Shown piece by piece: positions 37,388 through 47,365 of a stretch of 64,000 nt of DNA. The stretch spans positions 4,216,001 through 4,280,000 of the forward strand of contig NZ_CP104900.1 in the NCBI RefSeq assembly GCF_025449215.1, written 5' to 3'. Under the pieces are notes generated by a model, which was given only the letters and a program-made list of their open reading frames with translations, was not told the DNA's origin and made no database searches. This DNA comes from Shewanella seohaensis (lineage in GTDB: Bacteria > Pseudomonadota > Gammaproteobacteria > Enterobacterales > Shewanellaceae). How positions within the stretch are numbered: position 1 is the first letter of the stretch; every line of letters begins with the position of its first letter. The translations under genes and the position numbers were made by a program.

Positions 37388-39201
37388 TTAGTACACGTCT
37401 TTTTGGTAACGTTTATGACTGCGCAGGGTCTCGAAATATTCTTCCGCCGCCTCGCTCGACAGTCCGCCAAACTCCACCGCAACCCCTAATAGGGCCTGGT
37501 GAACATCTTTAGCCATACGTTCGGCATCACCACAAATATAGAGATGCGCGCCATTTTGCAGCCATTGCCACAGGGTTTGTCCCTGCTCTTTAATGCGGTG
37601 CTGCACGTAAATCTTATGGGCCTGATCCCGCGAAAATGCCACATCGATACGGGTTAAATCGCCGTTTTTCAGATACTGTTGCCACTCGGTTTGATACAGG
37701 AAGTCCTGCTCAAAGTGAGGATTACCGAAGAATAACCAGCTATCGCCCTCAGCGCCTTGCGCCACGCGCTCCTGCATAAAGGCGCGAAACGGCGCAACCC
37801 CAGTGCCAGGGCCAATCATGATGACCGGCGTTTGTGGATCTTCAGGTAAACGGAAATGCTTGTTCGGTTCAACATACACTTTTACTTCAGCGCCTTCCTC
37901 TGCCGAGGCTAAGAAATGCGATGCACCGCCAAAACGGGCTTGTCCTTGGTGCTCATCTTCCACCAAAGCCACGGTGAGATGCACTTCGGTATCGACTTCA
38001 CTCTGGCTCGAGGCGATGGAGTAGAGTCTTGGCGTTAATGGACGTAATAACTCCACTAACTTGTTTGCATCGAGATTAGCATCGGCCTTGAGCTGATAGT
38101 TCGCCACTAAGTCTGCAAATTGATGATGTAAGATAAACTGGCGAACCTGTTCTTTATCTTCGCTCAGGGCAAGCAGCTCTGGGCTTGCGGACAACTCGGC
38201 CCAAGCTTTGACTAAACCAGGATATAACTGTGTCAGCTCTTTCTTCTCGATTAAGGCTTGTTTGAGGCTGATGGATTCATTAGCGACAGTCACCTTAATA
38301 TCGGCCGCTAACCCTAAGCCCGCTAAAATCTCATCGACTAAAGTTTCACTGTTGCTAAACCACACTCCAAGGGCATCACCGACTTCGTAGCGTAAGCCTG
38401 ACTCGCCTAAATCGATTTCAACGTGGCGCACGTCTCGGTCTGAACCACGTCCGGTGATCTTTTGGCTCACCAACACTTCGGCACTGTAAGGGTTTTGCTT
38501 AGTAAATTCGCTCTCGCTGGCAGCGAGTGCCGAGCTGGTATCATTGAGCGCCACCACGTTAGCCGTGGTTTGAATGAGTGGCTTCACGGCGGTGAGTATA
38601 TCGGCGTGCCACTGTCCGGCCGCAGCTTCATAGTCCACATCACACTCAACCAGAGGCAGCAGCGCTTTGGCGCCTAAAGCCGAAAGACGAGCATCGAAGT
38701 CTTTACCTGTCTGGCAGAAAAACTCATAGCTTGAATCGCCCAGCGCCAACACAGAGTAATGTAAGTTGTTTAATTGAGGGGCACGTTTCGATGCTAAAAA
38801 CTTATGTAATTCAATCGCATCATCCGGTGCTTCACCTTCACCATGGGTACTGACCACCAGCAATAACAAGGTTTCTTGCTTAAGCTGGCGCACATTGTAT
38901 TCACCCATAGAGGCTAAATTCACGCTATAGCCCTGTGCTTTTGCCTTCTCAGCCAAGGCTTTGGCAATACCACGGCCATTGCCGGTTTGGCTGCCATAGA
39001 GAATGGTCACTGTCTGTGCCACCGGTGCATCGGACACGGGCGCAAGCTGGGCCAGATTACCCGACGCATTGGCCGTTGCGGCTAAATAACCGCTCACCCA
39101 AGCAAGTTGCACCGCGTTTAATTCAGCGGTGAGTTGTTTCAGCTTTTCGACCTGCGGTTGCGACAGGGTGAAGCCAGTGATGAAAGTTCTTTTAACAACA
39201 T
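37388..39201 (-). pseudogene. cysJ: sulfite reductase (NADPH) flavoprotein alpha subunit, frame-broken near the N-terminus
   Basis: Reading from the ATG at 39201 and restoring one base in the three-base run at 39166-39168 gives MLLKELSSLASP then LSQPQVEKLKQLTAELNAVQLAWVSGY, the normal CysJ start, and about 604 residues in all (E. coli 599). The long frame alone begins late at 39112. Domains: flavodoxin FMN site YGSQTGNGRGIA (~70-81), THGEGEAPDDA, FAD site RLYSIASS, NADPH site IGPGTGVAPFRAFMQER, and C-terminal YQKDVY. It passes NADPH electrons through FAD and FMN to CysI. The lesion is probably a sequencing deletion. Confidence 0.92.
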
Positions 39202-39618
39202 GAGACGGCCCTATGACAGTGTAATGTCCAGCAGATTAGCGTGGTTTTAGAAAAGCAAAAAAGAATAATATTTGATTTTTAATTCCATTTTGGAATATAC
39301 AAAGTGCAAAATTTAAGCTACAAAAGTGTGCACTGGTTAAAAGTTTTTGATACGACCAGTTCAGAAACGACCAGCTTGAGCAATATGCGCTTGTGTCAAA
39401 CCAAAGTATTGCCACAATGGTGACGAGCCTGCTGTACAGTACCTTCTGTTGCTCGCAAAGAAGTTTGTTTTCAAGCACAAATTTCATACCAAGATTGAAT
39501 GCGCTAACTGCCACAACTGAATAAACGAGTTCATTCTTATCGCGGCCTAGCCCTACCTAGGTTTAGCTCAGGGGAAGCACTCAGGCGGAACGATTATATA
39601 AACCACCAGGGAGTAATC
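39202..39618. other. 417-base divergent spacer between cysJ and pntA
   Basis: No gene is supported; a 92-residue minus-strand frame here lacks a ribosome-binding site. It contains an inverted repeat ATTCCA-TTT-TGGAAT (39282-39296) about 85 bases before cysJ and two copies of ACGACCAG near 39354 and 39367. Promoters of both operons must lie here. Confidence 0.45.
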
Positions 39619-41144
39619 ATGCAGATTGGAATACCGAGAGAGAGTCTCGCCGGTGAGACTCGGGTCGCCGCGACCCCTGCCACCGTCGAACAACTTAAAA
39701 GCTCGGCTTTGAAGTTGTTGTTGAGGCCAATGCTGGCTTACTGTCTAGCTTTGACGATGCCGCTTTTGAAGCCGCAGGGGCGAAGATCACGGCAGAGGTT
39801 TGGCAAGCGGATCTGATTTTTAAAGTCAATGCACCGACCGATGCTGAAATTGCGCAAATTAAAGAAGGCGCGACCTTAATCAGCTTTATCTGGCCCGCTC
39901 AAAATGCTGAGCTGGTCGAGAAACTGTCTAAACGCAACATCAATGTGATGGCGATGGACATGGTGCCACGTATTTCCCGTGCCCAATCCCTCGATGCTCT
40001 CTCTTCTATGGCCAATATCGGTGGTTATCGCGCCGTTGTTGAAGCCGCGCACCACTTTGGCCGTTTCTTTACCGGACAAATTACCGCCGCGGGTAAAGTT
40101 CCGCCAGCCAAAGTGCTGGTGATTGGTGCCGGTGTAGCGGGTCTTGCTGCCATTGGTACCGCAGGTTCGCTAGGGGCTATCGTTCGCGCCTTCGACACAC
40201 GCTTAGAAGTGGCTGAACAAATCGAATCCATGGGTGGCCAGTTCCTCAAACTGGACTTCACCAATGAAGATGGCAGCTCATCGGACGGTTACGCTAAAAC
40301 CATGTCGGACGAGTTTATCGCCGCCGAAATGGCACTGTTTGCCGAGCAAGCCAAAGAAGTCGATATCATCATTACCACAGCGCTGATCCCAGGTCGCCCT
40401 GCACCTAAGCTCATTACTAAGGCGATGGTCGACAGCATGAAACCCGGCTCTGTGATTGTCGATATGGCCGCGCAAGCGGGCGGCAACTGTGAATACACTC
40501 AGCCAAGTGAGCTATTCGTGACCGAGAATGGCGTAAAAGTCATCGGCTTTACCGATCTTCCCGGCCGCCTGCCCGCGCAGTCTTCACAGCTTTACGGCAC
40601 TAACTTAGTCAACCTGATGAAGTTAATGTGTAAAGAGAAAAACGGCGTCGCCAGCATCAACTTCGATGATGTGGTGATGCGCAATATGACAGTGGTCAAA
40701 GCAGGCGAAGTGACCTTCCCGCCACCGGCGATTTCGGTGTCGGCAGCGCCCGCCAAACCTGCGGCTAAGGTTGAAGTCAAAGCGGCTGAAGCCAAAAAGC
40801 CATCCAAACTTAAGTATATTCTCGCTGCCCTTGGTGCTGCAGGTTTTGCCGCGGTTGCTTCGGTTGCTCCAGCCGAGTTCTTATCCCACTTTACGGTTTT
40901 TGTCCTGTCCTGCGTGGTGGGTTATTACGTGGTGTGGAACGTATCCCACTCACTACATACGCCTTTAATGTCAGTGACTAACGCGATTTCGGGCATTATC
41001 GTTGTCGGCGCCTTGCTGCAAATTGGTCAAGGTTCAACCTTGGTCACTGTGCTGGCGTTTATCGCCGTGCTGATCGCCAGTATTAACATCTTCGGCGGTT
41101 TCACCGTCACTCAGCGCATGCTGAAGATGTTCCGTAAAGATTAA
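39619..41144 (+). pseudogene. pntA: NAD(P) transhydrogenase alpha subunit, frame-broken
   Basis: Adding one A in the A4 run at 39697-39700 joins [27 protein letters not shown] to [13 protein letters not shown] and gives about 508 residues (E. coli 510). The NAD(H)-binding domain I is otherwise complete: [52 protein letters not shown] (~170-190), [19 protein letters not shown] proline/alanine/lysine linker leads to four C-terminal membrane helices. With PntB it couples proton entry to NADPH formation in the inner membrane. GGGAG lies before the ATG. Probably intact in the organism. Confidence 0.92.
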
Positions 41145-41154
41145 GGGGTATAAC

Positions 41155-42639
41155 GTGTCTCAAGGACTGGTAACAGCAGCTTACATTATTGCCGCCGTGC
41201 TCTTTATCTTCAGTCTCGCAGGATTGTCGAAGCAAGAAACGGCCAAACATGGCAATTTATTTGGTATCACAGGTATGGCCATCGCCCTACTGGCGACCAT
41301 TTTTAATCCTGACACCAGCGGTGTCGCTTGGATTATTGTCGCCATGGTGATTGGTGGTGCCATCGGCGTGCGTTTAGCACTTAAAGTCGAAATGACGGAA
41401 ATGCCCGAACTGGTCGCAGTACTTCACAGCTTTGTGGGTATGGCGGCGGTATTAGTGGGCTTTAACAGCTTTATCGACCTACACCCTGAGCAAGTATCGC
41501 AAGTGGTTGTGGCCGTTGGCGGAGATATCAACTCCACCTTAGCCGCAGTGCAGGATGCGCTAAGCGAAGCGGCCAAAGCCGCCGAGAAAGCCCATTTAAC
41601 TGGCGCTATGCTCAACATTCACTTAGTGGAAGTGTTCCTCGGGATCTTTATCGGTGCGGTGACCTTCACGGGTTCTATCGTCGCCTTCGGTAAGTTACGT
41701 GGATTAATTTCCTCAAAGCCTTTGATGTTGCCACATCGCCATAAACTGAACCTCGCAGCGGTATTGGTATCATTGGCGCTATTGGTTTACTTCGTACAAA
41801 CGGGTGGCACTATGCCAGCCCTACTGTTGATGACACTTATCGCCTTCGCCTTTGGCTGGCATTTAGTGGCTTCAATCGGCGGTGCGGACATGCCAGTTGT
41901 GGTCTCGATGCTGAACTCCTACTCAGGTTGGGCGGCTGCGGCGGCGGGCTTTATGCTGTCAAACGATCTGCTGATCGTGACAGGTGCGCTCGTGGGCTCA
42001 TCGGGTGCGATTCTGTCTTACATCATGTGTAAGGCGATGAACCGCTCGTTTATCTCGGTTATCGCAGGTGGATTTGGCACCGATGGTGTGGCCTCATCTG
42101 GCGATGAAGAAATGGGCGAATACCGCGAAACCAACGCCGAAGATGTGGCTGACATGCTGAAAAACGCAACTTCTGTCATCATAACCCCAGGCTATGGTAT
42201 GGCAGTGGCACAGGCGCAATATCCTGTGGCTGAAATCACTCAAAAACTGCGTGATCGCGGCGTGAAGGTACGCTTTGGTATTCACCCTGTCGCGGGGCGC
42301 TTACCAGGCCATATGAACGTACTCTTGGCTGAAGCCAAAGTGCCCTACGATATCGTGCTCGAAATGGACGAAATCAACGAGGACTTTAGCGATACCGACG
42401 TAGTACTCGTCATTGGTGCCAACGATACGGTGAACCCTGCGGCGATGGAAGATCCGGGCAGCCCAATTGCAGGCATGCCAGTGCTCGAAGTGTGGAAAGC
42501 GCAAAACGTGATTGGCTTTAAACGCTCAATGAACACGGGTTATGCGGGTGTACAAAACCCACTGTTCTTTAAAGACAATACTCAAATGCTATTCGGCGAT
42601 GCTAAGGCCAGCGTTGAGGCGATTTTAAAAGCGCTGTAA
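41155..42639 (+). CDS. pntB: NAD(P) transhydrogenase beta subunit
   Basis: 494 residues from a GTG, with AAGGGG eight bases upstream and ten bases after pntA. N-terminal ~270 residues hold eight or nine membrane helices with conserved polar stretches ([63 protein letters not shown]). The C-terminal NADP(H)-binding domain III has [52 protein letters not shown] and [18 protein letters not shown]. Forms the transhydrogenase with PntA. Strong terminator after the stop. Confidence 0.96.
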   Translation: MSQGLVTAAYIIAAVLFIFSLAGLSKQETAKHGNLFGITGMAIALLATIFNPDTSGVAWIIVAMVIGGAIGVRLALKVEMTEMPELVAVLHSFVGMAAVLVGFNSFIDLHPEQVSQVVVAVGGDINSTLAAVQDALSEAAKAAEKAHLTGAMLNIHLVEVFLGIFIGAVTFTGSIVAFGKLRGLISSKPLMLPHRHKLNLAAVLVSLALLVYFVQTGGTMPALLLMTLIAFAFGWHLVASIGGADMPVVVSMLNSYSGWAAAAAGFMLSNDLLIVTGALVGSSGAILSYIMCKAMNRSFISVIAGGFGTDGVASSGDEEMGEYRETNAEDVADMLKNATSVIITPGYGMAVAQAQYPVAEITQKLRDRGVKVRFGIHPVAGRLPGHMNVLLAEAKVPYDIVLEMDEINEDFSDTDVVLVIGANDTVNPAAMEDPGSPIAGMPVLEVWKAQNVIGFKRSMNTGYAGVQNPLFFKDNTQMLFGDAKASVEAILKAL

Positions 42640-42663
42640 TGCTTAAGTTTGCGTATTAACCCT

Positions 42664-42687
42664 AAAGGGAGCCACTTGGCTCCCTTT
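42664..42687 (+). terminator. terminator of pntAB
   Basis: AAAGGGAGCC-ACTT-GGCTCCCTTT, a perfect ten-base stem 24 bases after pntB. Confidence 0.88.
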
Positions 42688-42793
42688 ATCTTTTCCCCTG
42701 CTTAGGGATGTGTTTTCACACGTTTTTAAGCCAGCTCAGCTAGTCTCTGCGCAACTTACTTGTAGTCGCCCCATTCATTGAAAGGATAGCTTG

Positions 42794-43183
42794 ATGCTGC
42801 TTGGATTATTTATGCTGTCGGCAATTTTGATTAAAACCTCATTGCTGGGGCTCGGCTGGATATCGATTGGCATTGGCACTGGCGGTTATCTATTTTGCCG
42901 CTATTACCGCTTTAATCTCGCCGCTCGTTTGGTGCAAAAGTTTAAGCGCCTCTTTATCACAGGAGCGATATTACACTTGCTCTTGTACCTTGGGCTTATC
43001 GTTAAACTCTTTCTTATCGATAGTATTGAGGATATTCCAGCCTTCTTTATCAGCCATTTGGTGTTCCATCATGCGCTTTGCGCCTTGATCGCTGCGGCGC
43101 TGACCTTTATGGCTGTCGGCGTTTATCTTACCCAACAAAAGTTAAAGCAAGCGCAGCTGTCTCCCCCATTGCAGCTTAACTAA
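42794..43183 (+). CDS. small four-helix membrane protein of unknown function
   Basis: 129 residues from the ATG at 42794 (AAAGGA upstream; a TTG just before is in frame). Four membrane helices: MLLGLFMLSAILI..., GLGWISIGIGTGGYLF, LFITGAILHLLLYLGLIVKLFLI and HHALCALIAAALTFMAVGVYL, with a basic loop (RYYRFNLAARLVQKFKR) between the second and third. No family recognised. A bidirectional terminator separates it from the convergent TetR gene. Confidence 0.65.
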   Translation: MLLGLFMLSAILIKTSLLGLGWISIGIGTGGYLFCRYYRFNLAARLVQKFKRLFITGAILHLLLYLGLIVKLFLIDSIEDIPAFFISHLVFHHALCALIAAALTFMAVGVYLTQQKLKQAQLSPPLQLN

Positions 43184-43226
43184 CTTAACAGCGCGAACCG
43201 TAATCGGCGCGCCAAACCATAGAAAC

Positions 43227-43253
43227 AAAAAAGGAGCCAGAGGCTCCTTTTTT
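43227..43253. terminator. bidirectional terminator
   Basis: GGAGCC-AGA-GGCTCC flanked by A6 and T6, between convergent genes. Confidence 0.9.
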
Positions 43254-43269
43254 GTGGTGATACTTATGA

Positions 43270-43749
43270 TTATGCCGCTTTGGCAACATCAAAATTAGAC
43301 AGCAGCATAACCGCAGTACGGCCTAATAAATGATTGATAGTGCGATCGCCGACCAATCCTAATTCAGCAATGGCTTGCTGACGTGCTGTACTGACCGCTC
43401 TGAAGAGGGTGATTTCATTATTCGCGCCACCACAGAGGCTGAAGAATAATCTTAACACTGCGCGGTAATGCTCTTCTTGCATCGCTTTCATCCAAGAGGC
43501 TTCTAAGGCTTCTTGGCTAGAAAAGTCGAGCGCGGCAACAAATAAATTGCCAATACGACTATCTAAACGGATTAAGAAGTCGTTTTTACGCGGAAAGTGA
43601 TGACTAATACCGGTGCGGCTAATCCCCGTTGCTTCAGATAACGTGGTATAAGACATAGTCTCAAAGCCAATAGTCAAAATTTGTCTTAACGCTTCATCCA
43701 TAATCTGATTTATGGTCTGCTCAGTCTGTACTCGCGAGCGCTTAGCCAT
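43270..43749 (-). CDS. TetR-family transcriptional regulator
   Basis: 159 residues. N-terminal helix-turn-helix INQIMDEALRQILTIGFETMSYTTLSEATGISRTGISHHFPRKNDFL (~12-58) is typical of TetR, with the GISHHFPRK recognition region. The C-terminal ligand domain is short (~100 residues), in keeping with the TetR proteins of Shewanella/Vibrio of this size. No adjacent enzyme or efflux gene in a divergent position suggests a target. Ligand unknown. Confidence 0.85.
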   Translation of the reverse strand: MAKRSRVQTEQTINQIMDEALRQILTIGFETMSYTTLSEATGISRTGISHHFPRKNDFLIRLDSRIGNLFVAALDFSSQEALEASWMKAMQEEHYRAVLRLFFSLCGGANNEITLFRAVSTARQQAIAELGLVGDRTINHLLGRTAVMLLSNFDVAKAA

Positions 43750-43902
43750 AGTAAAGTCTCCCGTTGTTCTTTTTCTGGGGTAGAGCTTACCAAAGCCTTT
43801 CAGGGATTACTGCTGTTTGGAAACGCCAAACAAGTGTATTTCGCTTTTGTTCAGCTAGGGTTCAGTTTGAAACAGGGGGATTTATCGATTCCGTTTACAT
43901 AT

Positions 43903-44729
43903 TCACAACATTGAATTTTGTACTAACCAGTCGCGGGCCTTTGCCTCCCCCATCAGCAATGTCAGTGTCGGGTTAAGGTAACGTCCAAGATCTGGCTTAC
44001 GCCAAGATAGGTATGCTGGCAGGGGTTGCAGCACAGTCTCACCAAAAGTACGCTGCATTAAACTCGAATACTCACGAAATACCTCTGGTTCTATTTGTAC
44101 TATTTTAGGATAAAAATCGGCGACAAAATCACGATATTGGCTGTAGTGGGCAATCTGGCTCACTTGATACTTTTTTAACACTTGTATCATCATAGGGCTG
44201 CTCCAGTGAGACATATACTGCGAACTTGTTAACGCCGCAAGGTTGCGTCTGTGGTATTGCTGCCAGGCTAAATCCAGATTGCCTTTGGCCTTAGCAACAC
44301 GCCAAACCAGATAGAGATCCGCTAACCACTCATGCTGGTAAGCTGTTAATTCTTTTGGCAATAAACTGCCCTGCAAGGCCAGATTCTCAAGGTGCCCTAG
44401 CTCATGCCACAGGGTTAATAATGCCTGTTCTTTGAGGTCATATTGATAAGTTGTGCCATCGATATTGAGCAGTTGAAACTCTGGTGTTTCTCGCTCATTT
44501 ACCAGGATTAAACCGGAGAAATGACTATTTTCGACGGGTAACACCATGGCACTGCGAAGCCCAAGCTCAGTTTGAAACTGGGCTTCACTGCGGGGAGTTG
44601 CTCACGAACCTGAGTTGGAAAGCTTGCAAGACACTGACTCAATTGCGCTAACGGGCAAATTAACGCCTGCTTGTCGCCAATAGGCACCCAAGTCAGGCTA
44701 GAGATCAGCGTCAGAGCAATGAGACTCAC
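43903..44729 (-). pseudogene. zincin-like (HExxH) exported protein, split by a frame break
   Basis: About 275 residues when one base is restored in the three-base run at 44560-44562, joining KLSLGL to RSAMVLPVENSHFSG. The start is a GTG overlapping the hldE stop (GTGA). A signal peptide-like start ([15 protein letters not shown]) is followed by a soluble domain with LLTLWHELGHLENLA (the HExxH zinc site, His-Glu-Leu-Gly-His) and, 28 residues on, YQHEWLADLYLVWR, a plausible third ligand as in gluzincins. No named family. Translationally coupled to hldE, which may be only positional. Likely intact in the organism. Confidence 0.62.
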
Positions 44730-46156
44730 TGTTTTGCCATGATATTTTGGATAATGGCCGTCGTTGATATCCCGTCTTCAAATCCCAACACTTGGACTTG
44801 ACCGCCCGCGGCAATCACCTCGGCGCCACCGGCGATGTCTTCAACCTTATAATCACCACCTTTGACGAGAAGATCGGGGAGCAATCTGGCGATGATCCGC
44901 TGTGGTGTATCTTCACTAAAAGGCACTACCCAATCGACGGCGGCTAATCCCGCTAATACCGCCATGCGTCTATCCACTTGATTGACAGGGCGACCTTCGC
45001 CTTTTAAGCGCTTGACTGAGGCGTCATCATTCACAGCCACAATCAATCTATCGCCTAAGGCTTTGGCTTGCTTGAGGTAACTAACGTGCCCCGCATGCAG
45101 AATATCGAAGCAGCCGTTGGTCATTACCACTCGCTCGCCGCGCAATTTGGCTTGCTCTAGGGCATAGGCAAGTTGGTCTTCACTCACCACCCCAAAACCC
45201 GACTCACCGTGGTGCAGTGCTAAGGCTTCAATCAGCTCGATACGAGACACGGTTGAAGTGCCCAATTTACCCACCACAACCCCTGCGGCGGTATTGGCAA
45301 TGGCGCATGCCTGCGGCAATTCTGCGCCCGCGGCAAGTGACGTCGCCAGAGCAGAAATCACAGTATCGCCAGCGCCTGTTACGTCATACACCTCACGGGC
45401 CACCGTAGGAATGTGTAACTCAGGGGCATTGGCCGTCACTAAGGTCATGCCCTTTTCGGAGCGAGTGACTAAGATAGCGTCGAACTGATGTTTATTGAGT
45501 AAGCCTCGAGCCTTTTCGAGTAGATCGGCCTCAGAGGTTACCGCGCCCACCACGGCTTCAAATTCACTCATATTGGGTGTGATCAGTGAAGCGCCATGGT
45601 AACGGCTAAAATCGGAACCCTTTGGATCGACAAGCACTTTCACGCCTTTAGCGCGAGCCAGTGCAATAAAATCCTGCGGCTTATCGATAGCACCCTTTGC
45701 ATAATCCGACAGCACCACTACATCGACCGAATCGAGTAAGGCTTCAGACTGTTTGAGTAAACGTGCACTATCCTGCTTATCGAAGGACTCTTCAAAATCG
45801 AGGCGAATGAGTTGCTGGTTACGCGACAATACCCGCAGCTTGGTAATGGTCGGTTTGTCGGCAATATTCAACCACTGTGGCTCAACACCCAGGGCTTGCA
45901 CGCCAAGGGTTAACGCCTTAGCGGTATCATCCTCACCGACTAACCCCGCCAATTGCACTTGGCCGCCGAGGGTCGCGATATTTAGCGCCACGTTGGCCGC
46001 ACCGCCCGGTCTGTCCTCGACTTGGTTGATCTTCACCACGGGCACAGGCGCTTCGGGCGAGATACGTCCCGTCGGCCCAACCCAGTAGCGATCTAACATC
46101 ACATCGCCGACAACTAACACTTTGGCTTTTTCAAATGCTGGCAGAGAAACCTTCAT
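44726..46156 (-). CDS. hldE: bifunctional heptose kinase/adenylyltransferase HldE
   Basis: 476 residues from the ATG at 46156, which aligns with the E. coli start MKVTLPEFERA; an upstream frame extension to 46210 is not needed. N-terminal ribokinase-type domain (~1-320): [57 protein letters not shown] (anion hole GAGD). C-terminal cytidylyltransferase-like domain (~345-476): [18 protein letters not shown] with HxGH, and [17 protein letters not shown]. It makes ADP-glycero-manno-heptose for the LPS inner core. lpxL, also LPS, is divergent 102 bases away. Confidence 0.96.
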   Translation of the reverse strand: MKVSLPAFEKAKVLVVGDVMLDRYWVGPTGRISPEAPVPVVKINQVEDRPGGAANVALNIATLGGQVQLAGLVGEDDTAKALTLGVQALGVEPQWLNIADKPTITKLRVLSRNQQLIRLDFEESFDKQDSARLLKQSEALLDSVDVVVLSDYAKGAIDKPQDFIALARAKGVKVLVDPKGSDFSRYHGASLITPNMSEFEAVVGAVTSEADLLEKARGLLNKHQFDAILVTRSEKGMTLVTANAPELHIPTVAREVYDVTGAGDTVISALATSLAAGAELPQACAIANTAAGVVVGKLGTSTVSRIELIEALALHHGESGFGVVSEDQLAYALEQAKLRGERVVMTNGCFDILHAGHVSYLKQAKALGDRLIVAVNDDASVKRLKGEGRPVNQVDRRMAVLAGLAAVDWVVPFSEDTPQRIIARLLPDLLVKGGDYKVEDIAGGAEVIAAGGQVQVLGFEDGISTTAIIQNIMAKQ

Positions 46157-46258
46157 AGCGCTCTTATCTATTGCAGAAATTAAACCGTGATTGTACCTAA
46201 TTTTCGGCAAAATATGAGTTAGAATAAGCAGTAATTTTCAAAAGTAGCGAGTATTTTT

Positions 46259-47185
46259 GTGGTCGAGAAAGCTGAGTTTTCATCATCCTTATATCATCCG
46301 AAGCACTGGCCCATGTGGTTTGGGGTGTTAGTGATGCGGATTACCCAAGTGTTGCCTCTCTCGTGGCAGATGAAGTTAGGCAAAGGCCTAGGCCGATTAG
46401 TCAAGGCTATTGCAGGCAGTCGTACCCATACCGCGCGCCGCAATTTAACCCTCTGTTTCCCCGATATGCCCGAGTCGGAGCGTGAAGCCCTGCTGACCCG
46501 CAACTTTGAAGAAACGGGTAAAGCGATTTTCGATACCATCAATGCCTGGTGGTGGTCAGATGAAAAAATCCAACAGCATATGCAGATAACCGGCAAAGAA
46601 TACGTTCAAGACACCTTGAACGCTGGCCATGGGGTGATTCTGTTTGCCGTGCACTGCTTACCACTGGAAATGGGCGCACGTATTTTTGGTCAATTCCAAC
46701 CCGGTGTTGGGGTATACCGCCCACACAACAATCCGGTGATGGAATACCTGCAGGTAAAAGGCCGCCTGCGCTCGAATAAAGCCTTAGTACCTAAGCGTGA
46801 TCTACGCCAGATGGTACGTTGTTTACGCAATCCCGATGTGATTTGGTATACCGCCGATCAGGATTTTGGGCGTTCGAGTGCGGTATTTATTCCCTTCTAT
46901 GCCGTGCCCGATGCCGCGACCATTACCGGCGCCACTACACTGGCCAAACTTGGCAAGGCCAAAGTGCTGCCCTTCTTCGTGGAGCGCACCGAAGGCGATA
47001 AGGGTTACCATATTGAGATTATGCCGCCGCTTGATAACTTCCCGGGCGAAGATGAACTGACCGATGCCATTCGCGGTAACAAAATTATCGAAGGGATTAT
47101 CGATAGAAATCGCGCCCAATATATGTGGCTTCACCGCCGCTTTAAGACTCGCCCAGACCCAACGGACAAGTCCTTATATAAATAA
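46259..47185 (+). CDS. lpxL: lipid A biosynthesis lauroyltransferase (LpxL family)
   Basis: 308 residues from a GTG at 46259. The acyltransferase HX4E motif is in VILFAVHCLPLEMGARIFG (His~131), followed by YRPHNNPVMEYLQVKGR, WYTADQDFGRSSAVFIPFY and the C-terminal YMWLHRRFKTRP. It adds a secondary acyl chain to Kdo2-lipid IVA at the inner membrane (signal-anchor helix around residues 15-33). Divergent from hldE, with a terminator after it. Confidence 0.93.
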   Translation: MVEKAEFSSSLYHPKHWPMWFGVLVMRITQVLPLSWQMKLGKGLGRLVKAIAGSRTHTARRNLTLCFPDMPESEREALLTRNFEETGKAIFDTINAWWWSDEKIQQHMQITGKEYVQDTLNAGHGVILFAVHCLPLEMGARIFGQFQPGVGVYRPHNNPVMEYLQVKGRLRSNKALVPKRDLRQMVRCLRNPDVIWYTADQDFGRSSAVFIPFYAVPDAATITGATTLAKLGKAKVLPFFVERTEGDKGYHIEIMPPLDNFPGEDELTDAIRGNKIIEGIIDRNRAQYMWLHRRFKTRPDPTDKSLYK

Positions 47186-47227
47186 GCTTTTGTTCAATCT
47201 GTTCGAGATAAGCGCTTAAAAGCGAAT

Positions 47228-47259
47228 AAAAAATGCCAAGCAATCGCTTGGCATTTTTT
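47228..47259. terminator. bidirectional terminator between lpxL and nhaP2
   Basis: AATGCCAAGC-AATC-GCTTGGCATT with A/T runs on both sides. Confidence 0.9.
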
Positions 47260-47365
47260 ATCTTAGATCTGTTGGTTTAAGACATTGTTGAGGGTTGAGG
47301 GTTGAGGGCTTGAAACCCTAAGCATCATTTCCTGTTAAGCCCTGCATCGCTGGCTTAAGCACTGA

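Noticed and set aside
39236..39514. A 92-residue minus-strand frame between cysJ and pntA
   Set aside because: Composition is AT-rich spacer, no ribosome-binding site, and it would overlap both promoters.
46539..47134. Frames opposite lpxL
   Set aside because: Antisense shadows of a clear LpxL gene.
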